A DNA stretch of 59,884 nt, taken from positions 1-59,884 of the forward strand of contig JACTMP010000047.1 in the NCBI GenBank assembly GCA_014584575.1, in the 5' to 3' direction. Below the pieces are notes generated by a model. The model was not told the DNA's origin and did no database searches. It worked only from the letters and a program-made list of their open reading frames with translations. A program made the position numbers and the translations under genes. Source of the DNA: Chloroflexota bacterium. GTDB lineage: Bacteria > Chloroflexota > Anaerolineae > Promineifilales > Promineifilaceae. Each line of letters starts with the position of its first letter. Position 1 is the first letter of the stretch. Below are positions 24,011 to 31,138 of the stretch, piece after piece.

Positions 24011-26692
24011 TCACAAACTGCCGAGTCGTTGGCTGAGTTCGGCGTGGCTGGCTTGCAGTTGGGCCAGTTTGTCGCGCTCTTTTTGCACCACGGCCGTCGG
24101 CGCTTTTTGGGCAAATGGGCCGGTTAACATGCCATTGACGCGGGCGATCTGGCTTTCCAGTTCGGCCAACTCCTTTTGCAGCCGTTCCCGTTCTTTGCCC
24201 AGGTCAACCAGGCCCGCCAGCGGCAGATAGGCGGTGATGTCGCCCTGGGCAATGGTGATGGCCTGGTTTGGGGCGGGGGCGTCGGCAGTAATGACCAGTG
24301 TTGTTTCGTCCAGACGGGCCAGGAAGCAGAGGATGGCCTGTTGGCTGCGCAGGAAGGGGGTTTTGGGACCGGCGTTGATCACGGCCGTGACCCATTTCCC
24401 CGGCTCTACATCATTGTCTGAACGGGCGGCGCGAATGCCCCGCACTAACTCGCGCAACTGTTCAAAGCTGGTGGCCGCTTCCGGGTAACGTCGCTGCGCT
24501 TCCGGCCAATCGGCAATGATCAGCGCCTCGGCCCAGCCCTCTGCCGGTGCAATGCCCAGGTCGGCGGCCACAAACGCTGTTTTTAGCTGCTGCCACGTCT
24601 CCTCCGTCACGTAGGGGATGTAGGGATGCAGCAGACGCAGGCAGTCATCGAGTACCTGCCGGGCGACGGCCAATGTGGTCCAGGCGCGGCTGCCGCCTGT
24701 ACGCAGTTGCACTTTTGCCAATTCCACGTACCAGTCGGCAAAGTCGCCCCAGAGAAAGTCATACACCTGCCGCCCCGCTTCGCCATAGAGGTAGTTGTCC
24801 ATTAGCCGGTTGGCGTCTGCGGTCACTTCGCTGAGGCGGGTGAGTATCCATTGGTCAGCCGCAGTGTAGTCGGGTGATTGGGTGGCGTTGCTTTTGCTGG
24901 CTTTGTCCAGATTGGCGGTGATGAAGCGGGCGGTGTTCCAGATTTTGTTGGCAAAGTTGCGATTAGAGGCTACTTTGTCCAACGACAGGTTCAAATCGTT
25001 GCCCGGCGAGCCGCTGGTGAGTAGCGTGAAACGGAGTGCGTCGGTGCCGTATTCGCCGATCACGTCCAGCGGGTCGGTGACGTTGTTGAGCGTTTTGGAC
25101 ATCTTACGGCCGTGTTCGTCCCGCACCAGCCCATGCAAATAAACGGTGTGGAAGGGGATGTCGTTGGTGAATAACAAGCCTTGCATGACCATACGCGCTA
25201 CCCAGAAAAAGAGGATGTCGTAGCCCGTTTCCATCACGTCGGTGGGGTAGAAGCGCTGTAAATCGGCCGTGTTTTCCGGCCAGCCGAGCGTGGAAAAGGG
25301 CCAGAGGCCACTGCTAAACCAGGTGTCCAGCACATCCGGGTCTTGTTCCAGCGATTGGTAATCACCGTATTTTTCCCGCGCTAAGGTGGCGGCGGCGGTT
25401 TCATCGTGGGCGACGATGACTTTATTCGGGTCACCATTCACATACCAGGCGGGGATGCGGTGGCCCCACCACAACTGGCGGCTGATGCACCAGGGTTTGA
25501 TGTTTTGCAGCCAGTTGTCCCATACCTTCACAAAGCGTTCGGGCACAATGCGTATACGGCCGTGATGCACCGCATCCAGCCCCATCTTCGCCATCGGTTC
25601 CACGTTCACAAACCACTGCCAGCTAACCAGCGGCTCAATCACCTCGCCGCCGCGCTGGCTGCGGGGCACATTCAGCGTGTACGGCTCGGTCATAATCGTC
25701 AGGCCGGCCGTTTCCATGTCTGCCCACAACTTTTGGCGACATTCAAAGCGGTCCAGCCCGGCGTATGGCCCGGCGTTGGCGTTCATGGTGGCGTCTTTGT
25801 TCATCACGTTCAGGATGTCCAGCCCATGCCGTTTGCCAATTTCAAAGTCATTCGGGTCGTGGCCGGGGGTGATTTTAAGCGCGCCGGTGCCGAAGCTCAT
25901 GTCTACGTATTCGTCGCCGATGATGGGAATGGGGCGGTTGAGCATGGGCACCAGGGCGGTGCCGCCGATGTATGATTGGTAGCGCTCGTCGGCGGGGTGG
26001 ACGGCAACGGCCGTGTCCCCCAAAATCGTCTCCGGCCGGGTAGTAGCCACAGGGATAAAACCGCCACCCTGCACCGGATATTTGAAATGGTAGAGGTAGC
26101 CCTGTTCTTCGGCGTATTCCACTTCCAGGTCGGACACGGCCGTTTGCAGCCCCGGCGACCAGTTCACCAGATACTCGGCGCGGTAGATCAACCCCATGCG
26201 GTACAGGCGGATAAACGCCTCCTTCACTGCCTCGCTCAGCCCCTCATCCAGCGTAAACCGCTCCCGCTCCCAATCGCAGGTAGCGCCCAGGCGTCGCAGT
26301 TGTTTGACGATGTGCCCGCCATATTTTGCCTTCCATTCCCAGGTGCGGCGCAAAAATTCTTCGCGGCCAACGGTTTCACGGGACGTACCCTCGTTGCGCA
26401 GCAGCTTTTCCACCTGCAACTGCGTGGCAATGCCGGCGTGGTCCGTGCCCGGCACCCACAGCGCCGCCCGCCCCTGCATCCGGGCGCGGCGAATCATCAG
26501 GTCTTCCAGGGCCACAAACATGGCGTGCCCCATGTGCAGTTCACCGGTGACGTTGGGCGGGGGGATGGAAATGGTGAATGGCTTCGCATCGGCCGGGCGG
26601 CACTCCGGCTTGAACCAGCCGCTGCTCTCCCACCATTGGTACAACCGCTCCTCGGTTTGCTGAAAATCGTAGGCTTTGGGCATATTAGTCAT
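24011..26692 (-). CDS. valS: Valyl-tRNA synthetase
   Basis: About 893 aa from the ATG at 26692 (AAAGGGA 7 bases upstream). It is a class I synthetase. PPPNVTGELHMGHAMF carries the HIGH-type motif, GRKMSKTLNNVTDPLD the KMSKS loop, and ATTRPETILGDTAVAVHP is the editing domain. SSGLWPFSTLGWPE and a C-terminal coiled coil (LGKERERLQKELAELESQIA) are typical of ValRS. It charges tRNA-Val and edits Thr. The gene is controlled by the T-box leader upstream. Confidence 0.97.
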   Translation of the reverse strand: MTNMPKAYDFQQTEERLYQWWESSGWFKPECRPADAKPFTISIPPPNVTGELHMGHAMFVALEDLMIRRARMQGRAALWVPGTDHAGIATQLQVEKLLRNEGTSRETVGREEFLRRTWEWKAKYGGHIVKQLRRLGATCDWERERFTLDEGLSEAVKEAFIRLYRMGLIYRAEYLVNWSPGLQTAVSDLEVEYAEEQGYLYHFKYPVQGGGFIPVATTRPETILGDTAVAVHPADERYQSYIGGTALVPMLNRPIPIIGDEYVDMSFGTGALKITPGHDPNDFEIGKRHGLDILNVMNKDATMNANAGPYAGLDRFECRQKLWADMETAGLTIMTEPYTLNVPRSQRGGEVIEPLVSWQWFVNVEPMAKMGLDAVHHGRIRIVPERFVKVWDNWLQNIKPWCISRQLWWGHRIPAWYVNGDPNKVIVAHDETAAATLAREKYGDYQSLEQDPDVLDTWFSSGLWPFSTLGWPENTADLQRFYPTDVMETGYDILFFWVARMVMQGLLFTNDIPFHTVYLHGLVRDEHGRKMSKTLNNVTDPLDVIGEYGTDALRFTLLTSGSPGNDLNLSLDKVASNRNFANKIWNTARFITANLDKASKSNATQSPDYTAADQWILTRLSEVTADANRLMDNYLYGEAGRQVYDFLWGDFADWYVELAKVQLRTGGSRAWTTLAVARQVLDDCLRLLHPYIPYVTEETWQQLKTAFVAADLGIAPAEGWAEALIIADWPEAQRRYPEAATSFEQLRELVRGIRAARSDNDVEPGKWVTAVINAGPKTPFLRSQQAILCFLARLDETTLVITADAPAPNQAITIAQGDITAYLPLAGLVDLGKERERLQKELAELESQIARVNGMLTGPFAQKAPTAVVQKERDKLAQLQASHAELSQRLGSL

Positions 26693-26699
26693 GTGAAAA

Positions 26700-26745
26700 T
26701 CCCTTTGGTAATTGGGTAAATGGGTAATTATGCAATTAACCATTT
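26700..26745. repeat. AATTGGGT-word hairpin before valS
   Basis: Words GGTAATTGGGTAAATGGGTAATT and inverted AATTAACCATTTAC lie between the T-box terminator and the valS ribosome-binding site. The repeat sits in the mRNA leader. Confidence 0.65.
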
Positions 26746-26746
26746 A

Positions 26747-26780
26747 CAACAAAAAAGCCCTCATCCCATCAAGGACGAGA
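26747..26780 (-). terminator. T-box intrinsic terminator
   Basis: A 9-bp stem CTCTCGTCC with GGATGAGGG and loop TTGAT/G, followed by CTTTTTTG on the minus strand, overlaps the competing antiterminator T-box sequence just upstream. Confidence 0.88.
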
Positions 26781-26811
26781 GCCATCTCACGCGGTACCAC
26801 CTTGTTTTTGG

Positions 26812-26880
26812 TTATCGGTTATTGGTGGTTGGTTATCGGTTTTTAGCCGATTACCGATAACCGTTTACCGATTACCAACA
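26812..26880. repeat. GGTTATCGG-word hairpin inserted in the T-box
   Basis: Copies of GGTTATCGGT and GGTTATTGG are followed by inverted CCGATTACCGATAACC words, giving a long potential stem within the riboswitch. The same words occur at 2905-2955 and 35806-35850. Confidence 0.8.
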
Positions 26881-27057
26881 CTCTAAACGCTGTAACGGGC
26901 ACACCCGGCTTTAACTACTTCATTTCATCAAAGCAATTCATGGGCGACTTGGGCGACGGCCGTTCCTGCCAATACTTTCAGCCACGATACTGGCTCTCTA
27001 AAGGGGGCGCTGCCTACTACTCCCACTCACTATCTTTATTTGTTCAGTTGCGGCGAG

Positions 27058-27087
27058 AGTATACCTGACAGGGTGAGGGGGCGACAA
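27058..27087 (-). promoter_or_regulatory. Sigma-70-like promoter of the valS T-box
   Basis: On the minus strand, TTGTCG (27087-27082) and TATACT (27063-27058) are 18 bases apart; the transcript would start near 27052, at the first base of the T-box. The second copy at 34091-34120 keeps the same spacing. Confidence 0.6.
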
Positions 27088-27200
27088 GTTGAAATGCTAC
27101 ACGGCCGTAACCTCTTCCGCTGCCAGCCGTGCCAACCAGCCCGCATGTTTCTCTGCGTCTGACAAAAAAGCCAGCATGGTGTATGCCCGCCCCCCGCTCC

Positions 27201-27270
27201 GGCGCGGTCTTCTTGGTTTGCTGGGGCCGGTCTTCCAGACCGTGCCCCATCCACTTGCCAGCCACCAGCC
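27201..27270 (+). repeat. Dispersed repeat, copy A
   Basis: Core GGGGCCGGTCTTCCAGACCG preceded by GCGCGGTCTTCTTGG and followed by TGCCCCATCCACTTGCCAGC. Related copies are at 27371-27430, 29830-29910, 33625-33735, 33945-34004, 54078-54170, 55719-55761 and 58400-58515. Confidence 0.7.
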
Positions 27271-27370
27271 TATTCTTCACCGGCTGCCAGATCCGCCGGA
27301 AGCGGGCGGTATGATATTGATGAAGGTAGTATGGTGAGGAAACGGGGTTCCGGTAGGCAAGGGTGGGGCG

Positions 27371-27430
27371 GCACGGTGGGGACACCGGCCGCAGCCGCCA
27401 GCACAGCAATCCCAAGACCGCGCCGCAGCA
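27371..27430 (-). repeat. Dispersed repeat, inverted copy
   Basis: On the minus strand it reads GCGCGGTCTTGGGATTGCTG, then GGCCGGTGTCCCCACCGTGC; it is closest to the copies at 29830 and 33945. It forms an inverted pair with copy A. Confidence 0.65.
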
Positions 27431-27848
27431 GGGCTGTTCTTCCTTACAAAGACAAATGGAGTTAATGCAATCTATGGAGAACTGGAGAGAGCGGAACCAT
27501 CGTCCCTTGCCGGATATTCCGACGAATTGCCGGTCATTTTGTCTGGCGAATGCGAGCAAAGCAATTGCTGGTTATCAGGATGGGATAACCAATTTTCAGG
27601 CTGTTTGGTAGGGTAATCCAAGGCGTGGTTCTGAGATGCATAACTATATTACGAATAATTATCCTCAAGCTAATTATGACCCTTATGATCTTATAGAAGA
27701 TTATAATCGGTTTATTGTTGGGTTTAGAGGCACAGATGCGAGTGGAGTTTTGCACTTTATTGTCGTAACCCAGCTACAAAACCAAGCCTGTGACTTCACC
27801 TGTATGGGATTTTCATCACCCTAAGTCGGAGTGTGAGGAGGTCTTGTC

Positions 27849-29210
27849 ATGTCATCACTTGCATGTAAGCTACGCCTATTGTTTATTGCTCTGTACGCTA
27901 CGATCCTAATTAGCTGTACTCCTTTCTTGTCTGTGAACAATACTGACACGCCTGTGCCGACAAAAATATCATTAACACAACCAGACTCTGCCCCGACGAA
28001 TACAACAGCGGTTTCTTTGCCTACAGCTACATTTACCTCAGTTCCTTTACCAACAGCCACGCCGCCATTACCGACCTATCTTGCACTCATGTGTGAAAAA
28101 ATGGAACTTGAATCTGTAGAGGAATATGTGTCTGGTTTGAGTGGCATTCTAGCCTATGTCGTGCCTGCGGGCACTGGTTGGCAGAGAGGAGACGGCCAAT
28201 CCGGAATAGTCGGTGGGACGCCGCTACAATCGCGCCTGTTTCCTCCTGTTAGTAATATTGAGGTCATCGGTTTTTCGCCCGACGGAAACTGGTTTGCCTA
28301 TAACAAATCTTCTGACCAACCAGGCCAGCTAGAACCATTTGTTTATCTTTTATCTAGTCAGGGACAAACCATCATAACACCTATGCCGACAAAAGCTGAG
28401 GATGAAACCTTGTCCCGGTTTATGACCTGGATTAGTGACAGCCTGTTGATGATTCAATACTATAAGCTTCCTTCCGATCGCCTCGGTACAGCTGTAATAG
28501 ACTCTTACGCCATAATTGACGCCTTTACCGGCGAAGATCGCAACGAGCTTTTGGAAAACCTTAGCCACTGGAATAGATGGACGGCACCTTACTTCTCGCC
28601 AGATATGACCCGAGTGGTGTATGTTACTGATTCACGCGGCCCGCTTGGCACCTCACTCGCTCTCTGGGATATAGAACACCAAACCCTTTTGTGGTCCAAG
28701 ACGTTTCACTCTAGTTTAGGAGTGGAGGAAAATTACATAGGAGACAGAGGATTTAGTCAAGCTGCTTTTTGGGCGTGGGATAGCTCTCGATTTGCCTTCA
28801 CTACAAGGGAACCGACGTCTGACCCCGAAAACGAGAGACAATACAGTTCTTATCTGGTTGATCGGGATGGTGTTACTGAACGCCTTTTGGTAAGTTCACC
28901 AAGTTTCTCTGATGTGATGGTATTAGGCGGACATTGGTCTCCAGACGGCCGTTTTATTTATTATTTTCACGGAAATAGTTTTGTTTATGATCTGGCTTTG
29001 AATCAAGTGATAGATTTATGCGCAAACTATTCGACGCATGTGGCTTGGTCGCCGGACAGTACTTACCTGGCTTTTAATGGAAGAGTAAATCAGAAGCCGT
29101 ATTTACTCCTATTCAATATTTATACAGGTGAAGTGTCAAGCGTGGGGGTGATAGAAGATATACTGGGACTAGGATGGATTGCTAATGAGGATTGGTTAAC
29201 CATCCCATAA
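27849..29210 (+). CDS. TolB-like beta-propeller lipoprotein
   Basis: A 453-aa protein with GAGGAGG before the ATG. The signal peptide ends in a lipobox (ILISC), followed by a Thr/Pro linker (about 30-80) and a beta-propeller with WD40-like/PD40 signatures: FSPDGNWFAYNKS, FSPDMTRVVYVTDS, GHWSPDGRFIYYFHG and WSPDSTYLAFNG. Such domains usually bind proteins or glycans outside the membrane. GC content is noticeably lower than in core genes. It is immediately followed by a broken RHS lipoprotein gene; a similar lipoprotein adjoins the RHS region at 56062-57150. Confidence 0.82.
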   Translation: MSSLACKLRLLFIALYATILISCTPFLSVNNTDTPVPTKISLTQPDSAPTNTTAVSLPTATFTSVPLPTATPPLPTYLALMCEKMELESVEEYVSGLSGILAYVVPAGTGWQRGDGQSGIVGGTPLQSRLFPPVSNIEVIGFSPDGNWFAYNKSSDQPGQLEPFVYLLSSQGQTIITPMPTKAEDETLSRFMTWISDSLLMIQYYKLPSDRLGTAVIDSYAIIDAFTGEDRNELLENLSHWNRWTAPYFSPDMTRVVYVTDSRGPLGTSLALWDIEHQTLLWSKTFHSSLGVEENYIGDRGFSQAAFWAWDSSRFAFTTREPTSDPENERQYSSYLVDRDGVTERLLVSSPSFSDVMVLGGHWSPDGRFIYYFHGNSFVYDLALNQVIDLCANYSTHVAWSPDSTYLAFNGRVNQKPYLLLFNIYTGEVSSVGVIEDILGLGWIANEDWLTIP

Positions 29211-29213
29211 TGA

Positions 29214-29866
29214 ATCCTCCTGCTGGTAGCCGGCATGGGTCTGGGACTGTTCCTGAGCGGTTGCGGCCAGGATGGCGGCGGCACGTCCACGCCGCCACCA
29301 GCGCCGCCGAATCGCTGCCTCGCCTGGCGCTAGATGGACAAACCGGCGGCGCCCTCGTTGTCTGGCAGCAAGAGAGCGGCGGCGACTACGACCTGGCCGG
29401 ACGGGCGTTGAGCAGCCTGGCGCCCCGGCCAGCGCCAGCTTTGCCATTCAAAGTGGCAGCGCCAATCAGCAGGAGCCAGTGCTGGCGCAGAACGGCGCTG
29501 GTGACTACCTCTTCGCCTGGCAGCAGGTGGGGGCTATCCACAGCCGGATGAAGCTGGCGAACGGCAGTTGGGGTGGGGCCAGCCCGGCCCACCCCGCCCC
29601 CGGCGACCAGGAAAAGCCGCAAATCGCCTACAACCCAGACGACGACGAATACCTGGTGGTCTGGCAGGATTACCGCAACAGCGCCGATTGGAACATCTAC
29701 GGCCAGCGCGTGGCGGCGGATGGCTCGCTGTTGGGGACGAACCTGGCCATTAATACCACCGCCACCACCCACCAGACCACGCCTCACGTGGCTTATGGGG
29801 CTAACGAGTACCTGGTGGTCTGGCACTGCTCTGGCACGGTCTTCCTGGATTGCTGTGGCCGGTGTC
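29214..29866 (+). pseudogene. 5' fragment of an RHS-type lipoprotein gene
   Basis: It begins without a start codon, two codons after the previous stop, with a signal-peptide-like LLLVAGMGLGLFLSGCG (lipobox). It then continues in two other frames as GGALVVWQQESGGDYDLAGR and as repeats of the type EYLVVWQDYRNSADWNIYGQ, RVAADGSLLGTNLAI. At least two frameshifts are needed to join them. The repeat type continues at 31172 (VIWQRQNSGSGYDLYARPLD), so the same gene was split by the 1.3-kb block 29830-31138. Confidence 0.75.
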
Positions 29867-29910
29867 CCCACCGCGCCACATTCGTTTGCCAGTCACCAGC
29901 CCGTTTTTGG
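29830..29910 (+). repeat. Dispersed repeat, copy B, at the break of the RHS gene
   Basis: Starts CTGCTCTGGCACGGTCTTCC inside the codon run EYLVVW and continues TGTGGCCGGTGTCCCCACCG. It aligns with copy C at 33625, including the tail that leads into the palindrome array. Confidence 0.7.
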
Positions 29911-29958
29911 TAGTATGATGCTTCGCTTCTGTGTGACATTGTTCGCTGGCGCACCCCA

Positions 29959-30367
29959 ACGGCCGTGACACGTGTGGGATTCAGCACGGCCGTACACAGC
30001 AAATGTAGCGCGAGAGGAGAATGGGGGAGTACGGCCGTGATTTTGTGTGATGGGGTGGGAGATACGGCCGTACACAGCAAATGTGGCGCAAGTGTGGCGC
30101 GAGAGGAGAAGGGGTGGTACGGCCGTGGTTTTTGGGTGATGGGGTGGGGAGTACGGCCGTAAAATGTGGGGAATTCAGCACGGCCGTACACAGCAAATGT
30201 GGCGCGAGGAGAATGGGATGGTACGGCCGTGTTTTTGGGTGATGGGGTGGGTGGTACGGCCGTGACATGTGTGGGATTCAACACGGCCGTCCACAGCAAA
30301 TGTAGCGCGAGAAGGGAATAGGGGGTACGGCCGTGTTTTTTGTGTGATGGGGTGGGGGCACGGCCGT
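29959..30367. repeat. Tandem array carrying 12 ACGGCCGT palindromes
   Basis: Four units of about 104 bp; the second lacks its first block. Each unit has three blocks beginning with ACGGCCGT: block A about 27 bp (GTGGGATTCAGC), block B about 43-45 bp (ACACAGCAAATGTGGCGCG; 55 bp in unit 2), block C 33-34 bp (TGATGGGGTGGG). Palindromes start at 29959, 29986, 30031, 30064, 30119, 30153, 30180, 30223, 30256, 30283, 30327 and 30360. One partial unit (A plus B) is at 33789-33866. The long minus-strand open frame across it is a repeat artefact. Confidence 0.9.
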
Positions 30368-30442
30368 CGTCCACGATATTCCTTTCCAGCAGTGAATAAG
30401 ATAGAATTACCTGTGTGTAGAGCCATCAGGCAAAAGGGGTAA

Positions 30443-30760
30443 ATGATGTTTGTTGAAACAAGGTATGAACATGTCACGCTGGACGAGAAAGGAGTGCCAG
30501 TGATTGCCGGAACAACGATGAAGGTACAAGAGCTGGCTGCCGAACGACTGGCCTGGGGCTGGAGCCCCGAAGAAATGCTCGTGAACCATCCCTATCTTAC
30601 GCTGGGGCAAATTTTTTCGGCGTTGGCCTATTATGCCGATCATCAGACAGAAATCGAGGCAGCCATTGAAGCTGACGTTCGGCTGGCAAAGCAGTTACGG
30701 CAACAGGCTCAACCAGTTGCGCTGATTGCTCGTTTGAAAAAGATGCAGAGGTCAAATTAA
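30443..30760 (+). CDS. DUF433 antitoxin-like protein
   Basis: A 105-aa protein starting ATGATG after AAAGGGGT. It matches DUF433: HVTLDEKGVPVIAGTTMKVQ, AERLAWGWSPEEMLVNHPYL and LGQIFSALAYYADHQTEI. The family is an HTH-like antitoxin (VapB45-type), usually paired with a PIN-like DUF5615 toxin. Its stop codon overlaps the next ATG (TAATG), so expression is coupled. It lies inside the block that interrupts the RHS gene. Confidence 0.9.
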   Translation: MMFVETRYEHVTLDEKGVPVIAGTTMKVQELAAERLAWGWSPEEMLVNHPYLTLGQIFSALAYYADHQTEIEAAIEADVRLAKQLRQQAQPVALIARLKKMQRSN

Positions 30761-31107
30761 TGTCCGTCGCTTTCTACATGGACGAACATGTGCCTAAACC
30801 GATCACCGTCGGCCTGCTTATTCGTGGCGTGGACGTGTTGACAGTTCAGAATGATAAACGTCGGGGGGTTGATGATGCTATTTTGATTGACCGCGCGGGC
30901 GAGTTGGGGCGGGTGATGTTCTCTTTTGACGCCGACATGTTGCGAGAGGCAACCCGGCGGCAACAGGTGGGAGAATCATTTAGTGGGGTAATTTTTGCCC
31001 ACCCAACCCAAATCTCGGTGGGGGAGTGTATACAAGATTTGCAGATTATTGCCGAAGCAGGCGTACCAGAAGATTTACGCAATCAGATACTCTACTTGCC
31101 ATTGTGA
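30760..31107 (+). CDS. DUF5615 PIN-like toxin
   Basis: A 115-aa protein overlapping the antitoxin by one base. AFYMDEHVPKPITVGLLIRG gives the first acidic residue cluster (D-E-H) of the DUF5615 PIN-like fold. GVDDAILIDRAGELGRVMFS and FDADML supply further aspartates that coordinate metal in PIN ribonucleases. The likely role is an RNA-cleaving toxin neutralised by the DUF433 partner, as known for VapC45-type pairs. Confidence 0.88.
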   Translation: MSVAFYMDEHVPKPITVGLLIRGVDVLTVQNDKRRGVDDAILIDRAGELGRVMFSFDADMLREATRRQQVGESFSGVIFAHPTQISVGECIQDLQIIAEAGVPEDLRNQILYLPL

Positions 31108-31138
31108 TGCTCACATATGGGTTGGTCAGGCAGGTTGA

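Larger units (their letters stand above)
26746..27052 (-). promoter_or_regulatory. T-box riboswitch leader of valS
   Basis: Read on the minus strand, the leader starts near 27052. Stem I holds AGAGAGCC and GGCTGAAAG (26985-27003 region) and a candidate valine specifier GTC at 26946-26948, next to a GTGGG/CCCAT base pairing. The T-box sequence GGTGGTACCGCG lies at about 26796-26807. It is followed by a terminator stem (CTCTCGTCC / GGATGAGGG) and TTTTTT at about 26747-26752. In the family, uncharged tRNA-Val stabilises the antiterminator and allows readthrough into valS. An iterated GGTTATCGG repeat (26812-26880) is inserted between the stem I/III region and the antiterminator. Confidence 0.92.
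27071..27848. other. Repeat-rich gene-poor stretch at the left end of the accessory block
   Basis: No confident gene is seen. The left half holds two opposed copies of the dispersed repeat (27201-27270 plus, 27371-27430 minus). The right half, about 27600-27840, is clearly AT-richer and holds only short open frames. The 62-codon frame 27636-27824 (MHNYITNNYPQANYDPYDLI...) has no clear ribosome-binding site and no recognised family; it may be a relic. Confidence 0.55.

Noticed and set aside
27044..27559. Several overlapping frames left of the lipoprotein
   Set aside because: They coincide with the T-box, repeat copies A and the inverted copy; no coding pattern is clear.
29959..30367. CRISPR-like array
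   Set aside because: Units are near-identical over their full length with no unique spacers, and no cas gene is nearby.
29793..30374. A long minus-strand open frame (about 190 codons) across the palindrome array
   Set aside because: Its codons are repeats of the array words (TAV, PTPS, HLLC); it has no ribosome-binding site and no family, so it is an artefact of repeat length.
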